A DNA stretch of 64,000 nucleotides, taken from Curvibacter gracilis ATCC BAA-807. Lineage in GTDB: Bacteria; Pseudomonadota; Gammaproteobacteria; Burkholderiales; Burkholderiaceae_C. The stretch lies in assembly GCF_000518645.1 (NCBI RefSeq), contig NZ_JADZ01000005.1, positions 1 to 64,000 on the forward strand, given 5' to 3'. The notes under the pieces are model-generated. The model saw only the letters and a list, made by a program, of their open reading frames with translations, searched no databases and was not told the origin of the DNA. The translations under genes were made by a program, and so were the position numbers. The first letter of the stretch is position 1. Each line of letters begins with the position of its first letter. Positions 17,576-26,966 of the stretch are shown one piece after another.

Positions 17576-18613
17576 TTACTGGGTGGCCCAGGCAGCGAAG
17601 CGCTTTTCGAGGGCTTCGCCCTGGTCGGCCCAGAAGCTCACGTTGAACTGCAGGGCTTCCTTGGCGTTGGCAGCCGAGGTGGGCAGGTCGTCCAGCACCT
17701 TCTTGTCGAGCTTGGCCAGGGCCTTGCTGTTGGTCGGGCCGTAGGCGATGTTCTGGGCGTACACGGCCTGGTTGGCAGCCTGCAGGCCGAAGGCGATGAA
17801 CTTTTGCGACAGTTCCTTGTTCGGTGCGCCCTTGGGGATGACCCAGTAGTCCAGGTCGTAAATGCCGCCGGGCCAGTAGATCTTCAGGTTGCGGCCTTCG
17901 CGGTTGGCGGCGTCGATGCGGCCGTTGTAGACCGTGCTCAGCACCACGTCACCGGCCACCAGGAACTGGGGCGCCTGGGCGCCGGCTTCCCACCACTGGA
18001 TGTTGGGCTTGAGTTCGGTCAGCTTCTTGAAGGCGCGGTCGGCGCCTTCCTTGGTGGCCAGCACCTTGTACACGTCGCCGGGCTTCACGCCATCGGCCAG
18101 CAAAGCGAATTCGAGGTTGTAACGGGCACCCTTGCGCATGCCGCGCTTGCCAGGGATCTTCTTGGTGTCAAAGAAATCGGCCCAGCTGCTGGGGGCGCTC
18201 TTGAGCTTGTCGCCGTTGTAGGCCATCACGGTGGACCACACGAACACGCCCACGCCACACTCGGTGACGGCGGCCGGCAGCAGATCAGCCTTGTCGGCGA
18301 GCTTGCTGTAGTCGAGCTTTTCGAACAGGCCTTCGTCGCAGCCGCGCACGGCGTCGGGCGATTCGACTTCCACCACGTCCCAGGTGACCTTCTTGGTTTC
18401 GACCATGGCCTTGATCTTGGCCTGCTCACCGTTGTATTCCACCGGCACCACCTTGACGCCGGTCTTTTCGAAGGGCTCGTAATAGGCCTTCTTCTGGGCG
18501 TTGGCATTGGCGCCGCCGAAGTTGACGATGGTCAACTGCTGCTCGGCAAAGCTGGGCAGGGCCAGGCAGGCGGCCAGGGCGGCGGCTGCGCAGGGGATCA
18601 GGCTCTTTTTCAT
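17576..18613 (-). CDS. Periplasmic binding protein of a polyamine/GABA-type ABC importer (345 aa)
   Basis: A signal peptide is evident (MKKSLIPCAAAALAACLALP, cleavage near SFA, residue 23). The mature protein has the PotD/PotF-like beginning QQLTIVNFGGANANAQ and the GGIYDLDYWVIPKG region late in the chain. The ATG at 18613 fits the signal peptide; the open frame goes further. From its operon partners (gbuA, gabT, gabD) the ligand is likely 4-guanidinobutyrate, GABA or a polyamine. A cysteine in the signal region is not in a clear lipobox. Confidence 0.85.
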   Translation of the reverse strand: MKKSLIPCAAAALAACLALPSFAEQQLTIVNFGGANANAQKKAYYEPFEKTGVKVVPVEYNGEQAKIKAMVETKKVTWDVVEVESPDAVRGCDEGLFEKLDYSKLADKADLLPAAVTECGVGVFVWSTVMAYNGDKLKSAPSSWADFFDTKKIPGKRGMRKGARYNLEFALLADGVKPGDVYKVLATKEGADRAFKKLTELKPNIQWWEAGAQAPQFLVAGDVVLSTVYNGRIDAANREGRNLKIYWPGGIYDLDYWVIPKGAPNKELSQKFIAFGLQAANQAVYAQNIAYGPTNSKALAKLDKKVLDDLPTSAANAKEALQFNVSFWADQGEALEKRFAAWATQ

Positions 18614-18682
18614 GGCACGTTTTCCTTTGTTGGAAGTTGAGGTTCTAGAGAGAGGGAGCACGAAAAAAACAGGTGGCCGGGC

Positions 18683-19771
18683 TCACACCGCGTACAGGCG
18701 GGTGGCCGCGGCCGGGAACTCCAGCCGCACCGCCTCACCGGCTTGCGGATGGGGGTTGCTGTCGGCGCGGGTCAGGGGCAGCTTGACGGTGGCTTCGGCC
18801 TGGCCCTCGCCCAGCGAGCACAGCAGGCGCAGGTGGTCGCCGTAATAGATCACGCGGGCCACGGTGGCGGCCAGCGAGTTGGGTACCGGCGCGGCCGAGC
18901 CCAGGTGCAGCACGATGCGCTCGGGCCGCACACAGGCCTCCACCGCGGCGCCGTTGGCCACGCCGTTCACATTCAGGCCTTGCAGGCGCTGGCCGTCGGC
19001 CAGCTGCAGGGTGTCGCCACCTTGCAGGCTGCCCTTGAGCACGGTGCTGTCGCCCACAAAGCCGGCCACAAAGCGGTTGCTCGGGGCCTCGTACAGGTCT
19101 TCCACCGGGGCCAGCTGCTGGATCACGCCTTCGTTGAACACGGCCACGCGGTCGCTCATGGTCAGAGCCTCGCCCTGGTCGTGGGTCACGTAGACGAAGG
19201 TCACGCCGAGTTGGCGGTGCAGCTCCTTCAGCTCGATCTGCATGTGCTCGCGCAGTTGCTTGTCCAGCGCGCCCAGCGGCTCGTCCATCAGCACCAGCTG
19301 CGGCTCGAACACCAGGGCGCGGGCCAGGGCCACGCGCTGCTGCTGGCCGCCCGAGAGGCGGGCCGGCAGGCGATCGGCCATGCCGCCCAGGCGCACCATG
19401 TCCAGCGCCTTGGCCACGCGGCGGGCCTGCTCGTCCTTGGGCACCTTGCGCACCGTCAGCGGGTAGGCCACGTTCTGCCCCACGGTGAGGTGGGGAAACA
19501 GGGCGTAGTTCTGGAACACCATGCCGAAGTTGCGCTTGTGCGGCGGCGTGCCGGTGATCTGACGGCCGTCCAGCAGGATGTCACCCGCAGTGGGCGACTC
19601 GAAGCCGGCCAGCATCATCAGCGTCGTGGTCTTGCCCGAGCCTGAAGGCCCCAGCAGGCTCAGGAATTCGCCGCGCTGGATGTCCAGGTTCAGATCGCGC
19701 ACCACGAGCTGTTCGCCGTCGTAGGTCTTTTGCACGCCGGAGAAGCGCACCAGGGGTTCTGCTTGAGACAT
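18683..19771 (-). CDS. ABC transporter ATPase, PotA type (362 aa)
   Basis: It energises the polyamine-type importer. Walker A is GPSGSGKTTT (residues about 41-50). The signature is LSGGQQQRVALARAL, Walker B VLMDEPLGALD, and the switch histidine lies in YVTHDQGEAL. A C-terminal TOBE-like regulatory domain follows from about residue 240. It lies 33 bases after gabT and 69 before the binding protein on the minus strand. The substrate is inferred from the operon. Confidence 0.9.
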   Translation of the reverse strand: MSQAEPLVRFSGVQKTYDGEQLVVRDLNLDIQRGEFLSLLGPSGSGKTTTLMMLAGFESPTAGDILLDGRQITGTPPHKRNFGMVFQNYALFPHLTVGQNVAYPLTVRKVPKDEQARRVAKALDMVRLGGMADRLPARLSGGQQQRVALARALVFEPQLVLMDEPLGALDKQLREHMQIELKELHRQLGVTFVYVTHDQGEALTMSDRVAVFNEGVIQQLAPVEDLYEAPSNRFVAGFVGDSTVLKGSLQGGDTLQLADGQRLQGLNVNGVANGAAVEACVRPERIVLHLGSAAPVPNSLAATVARVIYYGDHLRLLCSLGEGQAEATVKLPLTRADSNPHPQAGEAVRLEFPAAATRLYAV

Positions 19772-19804
19772 GTTTTTGGGGAAGGCAGAGTAGGGCGTGA
19801 AGGA

Positions 19805-21097
19805 TCAGCGCTGAGATTTGAAGCTCTCGGCCAAAATGGCCAGGCCTTCTTCAATCAGGGCATCGGAGGCAGTCAGGGGCACCAGGATGCGGATCACGTT
19901 GCCGTAAGTGCCGCAAGACAACAGCACCAGACCGCGGCGGGCGGCTTCGGCCACCACGTTCTTGGTCAGGTTGGCGTCGGGGCGGCTCTTGTCGCCGTTC
20001 TCGAACAGCTCGATCGCCACCATGGCGCCCAGGCCGCGCACATCGCCAATCGATGTTTCGCTTTCGGCGATGCGGCGCAAGCCTGCTTGCAAGTTTTGGC
20101 CCAGGGTCTTGCTGCGCTCCAGCAGCTTCTCGTCTTCAAAGGCCTGGATCACGGCCAGGGCGGCGGCGCAGGCCACCGGGCTGCCGGCATAGGTGCCGCC
20201 CAGGCCGCCGGCGGCGGGGGCGTCGATCACCTCGGCGCGACCCACTACACCCGACAGCGGGAAGCCGCCGGCCAACGACTTGGCGGTGGTGATCAGGTCG
20301 GGGGCCACAGGCCATTGCTCGCAGGCAAACCAGGTGCCGGTGCGGCCGGCGCCGGTCTGCACTTCGTCGGCGATCAGCAGGATGCCGTGGCGCTCGGCCA
20401 GGGCCTTGAGGCCGGAGATGAACTCGGGCGGGGCCACGTTGAAGCCGCCTTCGCCCTGCACGGGCTCGACGATGAAGGCCGCCACGCGCTGGGGTTCGAT
20501 GTCGTTCTTGAAGATCAGCTCCACCGAGTGCAGGGCGTCGGCCACGCTCACGCCATGGAGTTCGTTGGGGAACAGGGCGTGGTAGATCTCGCCCGGGAAG
20601 GGGCCGAAGCCGACCTTGTAGGGGGCCACTTTGCCGGTCAGGCCCAGGGTCAGGTTGGTGCGGCCGTGGTAGCCACCGGTGAAGGCGATCACGCCGGGGC
20701 GGCGGGTGTGGGCACGGGCGATCTTGATGGCGTTTTCAACCGCTTCGGCACCGGTGGTCAGCAGCAGGCTCTTCTTGGCAAAGTCGCCGGGGGCCAGGGT
20801 GTTCAGGCGCTCGCACACCTCAACATAGGGTTCGTAGGCCACCACCTGGAAGCAGGTGTGGGTGTAGAGCGCCAGCTGGGCCTGCACGGCGGCGATCACC
20901 TGGGGGTGCAGGTGGCCGGTGTTGAGCACGGCGATGCCGCCGGCGAAGTCGATGAAGCGGCGGCCTTCCACGTCCCAGAACTCGGCGTTTTCGGCCTTCT
21001 GGATGAAGATCTCATGCGACTGGCCCACGCCGCGGGCGACGGCGGCCTGGCGGCGGGCAAGAAGGGCGGCGTTGGTGAAATGGCGTTCTGACTTCAT
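19805..21097 (-). CDS. gabT: 4-aminobutyrate aminotransferase (430 aa)
   Basis: This class III PLP aminotransferase moves the amino group of GABA to 2-oxoglutarate, giving succinate semialdehyde. Seen in the sequence: TTGAEAVENAIKIARAHT (cofactor phosphate site), IADEVQTGAGRTG (the Asp that holds the pyridine nitrogen) and the cofactor lysine Lys273 in LITTAKSLAGGFP. It is full length. It is the first gene of the operon gabT-ABC importer-gbuA-gabD and divergent from the MocR regulator at 21484, which probably controls it. The product of gbuA is its substrate. Confidence 0.92.
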   Translation of the reverse strand: MKSERHFTNAALLARRQAAVARGVGQSHEIFIQKAENAEFWDVEGRRFIDFAGGIAVLNTGHLHPQVIAAVQAQLALYTHTCFQVVAYEPYVEVCERLNTLAPGDFAKKSLLLTTGAEAVENAIKIARAHTRRPGVIAFTGGYHGRTNLTLGLTGKVAPYKVGFGPFPGEIYHALFPNELHGVSVADALHSVELIFKNDIEPQRVAAFIVEPVQGEGGFNVAPPEFISGLKALAERHGILLIADEVQTGAGRTGTWFACEQWPVAPDLITTAKSLAGGFPLSGVVGRAEVIDAPAAGGLGGTYAGSPVACAAALAVIQAFEDEKLLERSKTLGQNLQAGLRRIAESETSIGDVRGLGAMVAIELFENGDKSRPDANLTKNVVAEAARRGLVLLSCGTYGNVIRILVPLTASDALIEEGLAILAESFKSQR

Positions 21098-21483
21098 GGT
21101 TCTCTGGCGGTTTGTTGAACAGATGGGCGGACTTTACGGACCGTTTCTGTTTTGAACCATGTACACACACTTCGAGTTTTGGATGCACTGTGCAGGTCGT
21201 GTTTCCTGTACATGGAATCCCTGATCTGGTGCCTTGCACCGCTGTGGCGCAAAAGAGGGGCGCTGCGGGCTGCCCATGCGCCGGCCTGGGGCATGAAGGG
21301 ATTCTGAATCTCGGGTTAACCCTTGGTTTTGCCCGTGATCAAGGCCCCGCTTTGGGGCATTCCCGTACCGGCGGCCTGAATCGGTGTATTGGCGAACTTG
21401 GGGGTTAGACTTCTCGTTGGCAATCGCCAGGCCAGTGATCCCCTGGCGCCGTGTTTTTCCGATCCGGGTCCTCTGTTTTTTTG
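21098..21483. other. Divergent control region between gabT and the MocR regulator
   Basis: This 386-base spacer is expected to hold promoters in both directions and the regulator's operator. It includes the inverted repeat at 21157-21215. No gene is seen. Confidence 0.5.
21157..21215. promoter_or_regulatory. Candidate operator: 9-base inverted repeat upstream of gabT
   Basis: The sequence ccatgtaca (21157-21165) is repeated inverted as tgtacatgg (21207-21215). The centres are 50 bases apart, about five helical turns, so both sites face the same side of the DNA. Paired sites like this suit a dimeric MocR/GabR regulator. It is 60-120 bases upstream of the gabT ATG. Confidence 0.45.
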
Positions 21484-22902
21484 ATGCTCACACTCCGTAC
21501 CGATCTCCAGACCCCACTCGTGAGCCAGATCGTCGATGGCTTGCGTGGCCTGATCGCCGGTCAGGTCATCAAGCCGGGCAGCAAGCTGCCTTCGATCCGG
21601 GCCTTTGCCGCAGCCCATGGCGTGAGTGTGTTCACCGTGGTCGAGGCCTATGACCGCCTGGTGGCCCAGGGCTGGCTGGTGTCGCGCGCCAATGCCGGCT
21701 TCTTTGTGAAGCGGCGCGACGAGGGCGGGGCCCCTGCGGTGGCCGGACAGGCCCAGCGTGAGGCGCCGCGCTTTGATGCACGCTGGTACCTCAAGCAGAT
21801 CTTCGAGAACCGCAACCTGCCCATGAAGCCCGGCTGTGGCTGGCTGCCACACGACTGGTTGTTCGGTGACGCGGTTCGGCGCAGCCTGAGGCAGCTCTCC
21901 ACCGATGGCCCCGAACTGGACGGCTATGGCCTGCCCTCGGGCCACATGGCCTTGCGCATGATGATTGCCGAGTCGCTGGCCGAGCATCAGATCACCGTCG
22001 ATGCCGACCAGGTGCTGCTCACGCACGGCTCCAGCCAGGCGCTGGACCTGGTGGCGCGCTGCCTGCTCAAGCCCGGCGACGCCGTGCTGGTGGACGACCC
22101 GGCCTACCCCAACCTGCTCTACATGCTGCGATTCGCGGGCGCCCAGCTCATCGGCGTGCCGCGCACCCCCACGGGCTACGACCTGCCGGCGCTCGAGGCG
22201 CTGGTGCAGCAGCACAAGCCCAAGGCCTTCTTCACCCAGCCCCGGCTGCAAAGCCCGACCTGCTCGCTGGCCTCGGTGGCGCACCTGCACCGGTTGCTGC
22301 AACTGGCCGAGCAGCATGATTTCGTGCTGGTCGAAAACGACCTGTACGCCGACATGGACGGCACCTCACGTTCCTCGCTGGCCAGCCTGGACCAGTTGCG
22401 CCGGGTGGTCTACATCGGCAGCTATTCCAAGACCATCTCGCCCAATCTGCGCGTGGGCTACCTGCTGGCGCGGCCCGACATGCTGGGCGAGTTCGTGCAG
22501 CTCAAGATGGTGGCCGGCCTGACCTCGTCGGACATTGCCGAGCGGGTGACCTTCGGCGTGATCACCGACGGGCGCTGGCGCAAGCACCTCAAGTCGCTGC
22601 GCGACCGCCTGGGCGAGGCCCACCGGCAGGTGGGGCGGCGCCTGGACAGCCTGGGCTTTGAGCTGTTCCACGAGCCCGAGGCCGGCATGTACCTGTGGGC
22701 CCGCCACCCCGATCTGCCCGACAGCGCCGAGCTGTCCAAGGAGGCCACGGCCGCCGGCATCATGCTCGGGCCGGGGCAGTTGTTCCTGGTCGAGCCGCGG
22801 CCCACCGGCTGGCTGCGCTTCAATGTGGCCTTCTGCCAGGACGAGCGCCTGTGGCAGTTTCTGGCCCAGCGCATCGAGCTGGGGCGCCAAGTAGCCCAGT
22901 GA
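21484..22902 (+). CDS. MocR/GabR-type regulator: GntR HTH fused to aminotransferase fold (472 aa)
   Basis: The N-terminus carries a GntR winged helix-turn-helix (residues about 10-75; KLPSIRAFAAAHGVSVFTVV then EAYDRL). A linker leads to a class I aminotransferase-like domain (about 100-470). The latter keeps the cofactor lysine in YSKTISPNLRVGYLL and NDLYADMDG before it. MocR proteins use PLP and an effector amine to sense substrate. Divergent placement from gabT and its operon makes this the likely GabR equivalent. The ATG at 21484 has a weak ribosome-binding site; a GTG-like start at 21451 is less likely. Confidence 0.88.
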   Translation: MLTLRTDLQTPLVSQIVDGLRGLIAGQVIKPGSKLPSIRAFAAAHGVSVFTVVEAYDRLVAQGWLVSRANAGFFVKRRDEGGAPAVAGQAQREAPRFDARWYLKQIFENRNLPMKPGCGWLPHDWLFGDAVRRSLRQLSTDGPELDGYGLPSGHMALRMMIAESLAEHQITVDADQVLLTHGSSQALDLVARCLLKPGDAVLVDDPAYPNLLYMLRFAGAQLIGVPRTPTGYDLPALEALVQQHKPKAFFTQPRLQSPTCSLASVAHLHRLLQLAEQHDFVLVENDLYADMDGTSRSSLASLDQLRRVVYIGSYSKTISPNLRVGYLLARPDMLGEFVQLKMVAGLTSSDIAERVTFGVITDGRWRKHLKSLRDRLGEAHRQVGRRLDSLGFELFHEPEAGMYLWARHPDLPDSAELSKEATAAGIMLGPGQLFLVEPRPTGWLRFNVAFCQDERLWQFLAQRIELGRQVAQ

Positions 22903-22948
22903 GGCCCAGTGAGGCCCGTCCCTGAGGCAGTCGCAGGCCGCCGAATCT

Positions 22949-22954
22949 TATAAT
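22949..22954 (+). promoter_or_regulatory. Probable -10 element of alaS
   Basis: A perfect TATAAT lies 72 bases upstream of the alaS ATG. No good -35 hexamer is seen at 17 bases further upstream, so only the -10 is called. Confidence 0.45.
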
Positions 22955-23026
22955 CCGCTGTTTGGCCCGGCACAGTGACCGGGGCCTTCGGCCGGATATC
23001 CAACCCGAACCCTCTCTTCGCACCCC

Positions 23027-25648
23027 ATGAGCACACCTATCACCGTCGCCCAGATTCGCAAGACCTTCCTCGATTTCTTCGCCTCCAAGGGGCACACCGT
23101 GGTGGCGTCGAGCTCGCTGGTGCCGGGCAACGACCCGACGCTGATGTTCACCAACTCGGGCATGGTGCAGTTCAAGGACGTGTTCCTGGGCACCGACAAG
23201 CGCCCCTATGTGCGTGCGGCCTCCGTCCAGGCCTGCCTGCGTGCCGGCGGCAAGCACAACGACCTGGAAAACGTGGGTTACACCGCGCGCCACCACACCT
23301 TCTTCGAAATGCTGGGCAACTGGAGCTTTGGCGACTATTTCAAGCGCGAGTCGCTGAAGTGGGCCTGGGAGCTGCTGACCGAGGTCTACAAGCTGCCGGC
23401 CGACAAGCTGTGGGCCACCGTGTACATCGACGACGATGAGGCCTACGACATCTGGACGAAGGAAATCGGCCTGCCGCCCGAGCGCGTGGTGCGCATCGGT
23501 GACAACAAGGGCGCCAAGTACGCCTCCGACAACTTCTGGATGATGGCCGACACCGGCCCCTGCGGCCCCTGCAGCGAGATCTTCTACGACCACGGCCCCG
23601 AAATCCCGGGCGGCCCTCCGGGCAGCCCCGACGCCGACGGCGACCGCTACATCGAGATCTGGAACAACGTGTTCATGCAGTTCGACATGCAGCCTGACGG
23701 CTCGGTCAAGCCGCTGCCGGCCCCCTGCGTGGACACCGGCATGGGCCTGGAGCGCCTGGCCGCCATCCTGCAGCACGTGCACAGCAACTACGAGATCGAC
23801 ATCTTCGACACGCTGATCAAGGCCGCCTCGCGCGAAACCGGCGAGAAAGACCTGGGCAACAAGAGCCTGCGCGTGATCGCCGACCACATCCGTGCCACCG
23901 CCTTCCTGGTCAGCGATGGCGTGATCCCCTCCAACGAAGGCCGCGGCTACGTGCAGCGCCGCATCGTGCGCCGTGCCATCCGCCACGGCTACAAGCTGGG
24001 CCAGAAGACCCCGTTCTTCCACAAGCTGGTCAAAGACCTGGTGGCGCTGATGGGCGACGCCTACCCCAAGCTCAAGAGCGACGAGGCCCGCATCACCGAA
24101 GTGCTGAAGGCCGAAGAAGAGCGCTTCTTCGAGACCCTGGCCAATGGCATGGAAATCCTGGACGCCGCGCTGGCTGACGGCAGCAAGACCCTGCCGGGCG
24201 AGGTGGCCTTCAAGCTGCACGACACCTACGGCTTCCCGCTCGACCTGTCGGCCGACGTGTGCCGCGAGCGCGATGTGGCGGTCGATGAAGACGGCTTCAA
24301 GCTGGCCATGGACAAGCAAAAGGCCCAGGCCCGCGCGGCCGGCAAGTTCAAGATGGACCGCGCCCTGGAGTACACCGGCGCCGGCAACACCTTTGTGGGC
24401 TACGACAAGCTCGAAGCCCCGGCCAAGGTGGTGGCCCTGTACGTGGACGGCACGCCGGCCGCCGAACTGAAGGCTGGCCAGACCGGTGTGGTGGTGCTGG
24501 ACACCACCCCCTTCTACGCCGAAAGCGGTGGTCAGGTGGGCGATGAAGGCGTGATCAGCAGCGGCTCGGCCACCTTTGCCGTGGGCGACACCCTGAAGAT
24601 CAAGGCCGATGTGTTCGGCCACCACGGCACGCTGGAGGCCGGCACCCTGGCCGTGGGCGACCACGTGACAGCGGCCGTGGACACGGCCGTGCGCGCCGCC
24701 ACCATGCGCAACCACTCGGTCACCCACATCATGCACAAGGCCTTGCGCGAAGTGCTGGGCGATCACGTGCAACAAAAGGGCTCGCTGGTCAACGCCGAGC
24801 GCACCCGTTTCGACTTTGCCCACAATGCCCCGGTGACCGATGCACAGATCCGTGCCATCGAGGCCCAGGTGAATGCCGAGATCCTCGCCAACGCGCCGAC
24901 GCAGGCGCGGGTGATGGACATCGAGTCGGCCCAGAAGACCGGCGCCATGATGCTGTTCGGCGAAAAATACGGTGAGACCGTGCGCGTGCTCGACATCGGC
25001 AGCAGCCGCGAACTGTGCGGTGGCACCCACGTGCAGCGCACGGGCGACATCGGCCTGTTCAAGGTGGTGGCCGAGAGCGGCGTGGCCGCGGGCGTGCGCC
25101 GCATTGAAGCCGTCACCGGCGCCAATGCGCTGGCCTACCTGCAAGACCTCGAAGCCACGGTGCACCAGGCTGCAGGCACTTTGAAGGCCCCGGCTGCCGA
25201 GCTGCAAGGCCGCATCACCCAGGTGCTGGACCAGGTCAAGACCCTTGAGAAGGAAGTGGCGGCGCTCAAGGGCAAGCTGGCTTCTTCGCAAGGCGACGAG
25301 CTGATGGGCCAGGCGGTGGACGTCAAGGGCATCAAGGTGCTGGCCGCCTTGCTCGACGGCGCCGATGCCAAGACCCTGCGCGACACCCTGGACAAGCTCA
25401 AAGACAAGCTCAAGACCGCCGCCATCGTGCTGGCCGCCGTGGACGGTGGCAAGGTGCAATTGGCTGCCGGCGTCACGGCCGACAGCGTGGGCAAGGTCAA
25501 GGCCGGCGAACTGGTCAACTTTGTGGCCCAGCAAGTGGGCGGCAAGGGCGGCGGCAAGCCTGACATGGCCATGGCGGGCGGCACCGATGCCTCCGGCCTG
25601 GCCAAGGCCCTGGCCTCGGTGCAGGCCTGGGTGGCCGAGCGCGCCTGA
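23027..25648 (+). CDS. alaS: Alanyl-tRNA synthetase (873 aa)
   Basis: It charges tRNA-Ala and edits mis-serylated tRNA. The N-terminus reads [18 protein letters not shown]. Class II features are seen: [20 protein letters not shown], then [10 protein letters not shown]. The editing site zinc ligands are present as [13 protein letters not shown] and [15 protein letters not shown]-terminal Gly-rich segment and a DHH-associated (C-Ala) end ([15 protein letters not shown]) close it. It has the full length usual for proteobacteria. It is a single-gene unit preceded by a TATAAT. Confidence 0.97.
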   Translation: MSTPITVAQIRKTFLDFFASKGHTVVASSSLVPGNDPTLMFTNSGMVQFKDVFLGTDKRPYVRAASVQACLRAGGKHNDLENVGYTARHHTFFEMLGNWSFGDYFKRESLKWAWELLTEVYKLPADKLWATVYIDDDEAYDIWTKEIGLPPERVVRIGDNKGAKYASDNFWMMADTGPCGPCSEIFYDHGPEIPGGPPGSPDADGDRYIEIWNNVFMQFDMQPDGSVKPLPAPCVDTGMGLERLAAILQHVHSNYEIDIFDTLIKAASRETGEKDLGNKSLRVIADHIRATAFLVSDGVIPSNEGRGYVQRRIVRRAIRHGYKLGQKTPFFHKLVKDLVALMGDAYPKLKSDEARITEVLKAEEERFFETLANGMEILDAALADGSKTLPGEVAFKLHDTYGFPLDLSADVCRERDVAVDEDGFKLAMDKQKAQARAAGKFKMDRALEYTGAGNTFVGYDKLEAPAKVVALYVDGTPAAELKAGQTGVVVLDTTPFYAESGGQVGDEGVISSGSATFAVGDTLKIKADVFGHHGTLEAGTLAVGDHVTAAVDTAVRAATMRNHSVTHIMHKALREVLGDHVQQKGSLVNAERTRFDFAHNAPVTDAQIRAIEAQVNAEILANAPTQARVMDIESAQKTGAMMLFGEKYGETVRVLDIGSSRELCGGTHVQRTGDIGLFKVVAESGVAAGVRRIEAVTGANALAYLQDLEATVHQAAGTLKAPAAELQGRITQVLDQVKTLEKEVAALKGKLASSQGDELMGQAVDVKGIKVLAALLDGADAKTLRDTLDKLKDKLKTAAIVLAAVDGGKVQLAAGVTADSVGKVKAGELVNFVAQQVGGKGGGKPDMAMAGGTDASGLAKALASVQAWVAERA

Positions 25649-25673
25649 GGCGGCTCAGGGCAGGGAGGCTGCC

Positions 25674-25701
25674 GGGGTTCTTCATCCCCGTGAAGAGCCC
25701 C
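25674..25701 (+). terminator. Hairpin after alaS
   Basis: The left arm ggggttcttca (25674-25684) pairs with tgaagagcccc (25691-25701) with a G-T pair. There is no T-run, so it may be Rho-assisted rather than intrinsic. It lies 26 bases after the alaS stop. Confidence 0.4.
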
Positions 25702-25853
25702 AGGCCTGCAGGGCTGGGGCTTGCCCTGTGGCGCCCCTGGCCTCCGTGCCCATAATGCGGCCCATGGCCTTGCGCCTTCCTCGCCCTTGCTATTGCACTT
25801 GCCCTTTTAAACCTTGCCGGGGCAAGGGGCAGACCCTCTCATGGATCCCTGTC

Positions 25854-26960
25854 GTGCCTGCCGCTCTGTACCGCCTCTTTCTGCTGCTGCTGATCGCGCT
25901 GGGCCTGCTCGGGCCGGCGCAGGCCGTGTCGGTGACTTTCATCAACCCGGGGCGCAGCAACGAAGCCTATTGGGTGGCGGCCGCCTCGGCGATGGTGCAG
26001 GCAGCACGCAGCCTGGGCCTGCAGCTGGAGGTGAAGTTCGCCGAGCGTGATCACCTCAAGGCGCTGGAGATCGCGGCATCGCTGGCCGCCCGCCCGGTTG
26101 CCCAGAGACCGGACTACGTGGTGTTCTCCAATGACTATGCGACGGGGCCCGAGATCCTGCGCCTGCTGAACGGCTCGGGCATCAAGGCCATGATGGCCTT
26201 CAGTGGCATCCATGGTGCAGACCGCCGTCTGACCGGTGGTCCGCGTGAAAAGTACGATTTCTGGTTGGGCACCCTGGAGCCCCGGGCCGAGGATGCGGGT
26301 TACCTCACCGCCAAGATGTTGATCGAGAAGGGCCGTGCTGCGCAGTTGCGGGGGGCTGACGGCCTGCTGCACGTGATCGCCATCGCTGGCGACCGCTCCA
26401 CGCCCAGTTCGGCGGCCCGCAATGCCGGTCTGCAACGCGCCCTGGCCGAGGCCTCCGATGTGGTGCTGGACCAGATCGTGTATGCCAACTGGAGCCGCGA
26501 GACGGCCTTGAACAAGTCGCGGTGGCTGGTGCGCAGGCACCCGGACGCGCGCCTGGTCTGGGCAGGCAGTGACCAGATGGCCTTTGGCGCCATGCAGGCC
26601 TGGCGGGAGCACGCCGATGTGCCGGGCAAGGACGTGCTGTTCAGCGGCGTCAACACCTCCACCGAAGCCCTCAAGGCGGTGCGCTCAGGCGAACTCTCCG
26701 CGCTGGCGGGGGGGCATTTCATGGCGGGTGCCTGGGCGCTGGTCATGATCCACGACCATGCCAAAGGGCGTGACTTCGCCCCATCGGAAGGCCTGGAGTT
26801 GGTGCTGCCCATGTTCATCCTTTTCACGCCGCCATTGGCGGAGCGCTTCATGCAACGGTTTGCGGGCGACCACACGGTGCTGGATTTCAGGCGCTACAGC
26901 CGGGTGCTGAATCCGCGCCTGACCCATTACGATTTTGACGTTGGCGACCTGTTACGCTAA
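25854..26960 (+). CDS. Periplasmic substrate-binding protein (sugar-ABC type) without transporter genes (368 aa)
   Basis: Start is taken as GTG at 25854 because the following residues form a signal peptide (LYRLFLLLLIALGLLGPAQA). ATGs at 25755 and 25764 in the same frame are alternatives. The mature protein has the type I periplasmic-binding fold: VTFINPGRSNEAYWVAAASA, then ARPDYVVF-like and VWAGSDQMAFGAM. No permease or ATPase gene is nearby. Instead a diguanylate cyclase starts six bases downstream, so the protein probably works as a ligand receptor for signalling. The ligand is unknown. Confidence 0.8.
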   Translation: MPAALYRLFLLLLIALGLLGPAQAVSVTFINPGRSNEAYWVAAASAMVQAARSLGLQLEVKFAERDHLKALEIAASLAARPVAQRPDYVVFSNDYATGPEILRLLNGSGIKAMMAFSGIHGADRRLTGGPREKYDFWLGTLEPRAEDAGYLTAKMLIEKGRAAQLRGADGLLHVIAIAGDRSTPSSAARNAGLQRALAEASDVVLDQIVYANWSRETALNKSRWLVRRHPDARLVWAGSDQMAFGAMQAWREHADVPGKDVLFSGVNTSTEALKAVRSGELSALAGGHFMAGAWALVMIHDHAKGRDFAPSEGLELVLPMFILFTPPLAERFMQRFAGDHTVLDFRRYSRVLNPRLTHYDFDVGDLLR

Positions 26961-26966
26961 GCCGAC

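Noticed and set aside
22820-25534. Minus-strand ORF of 904 codons
   Set aside because: Antisense shadow of alaS.
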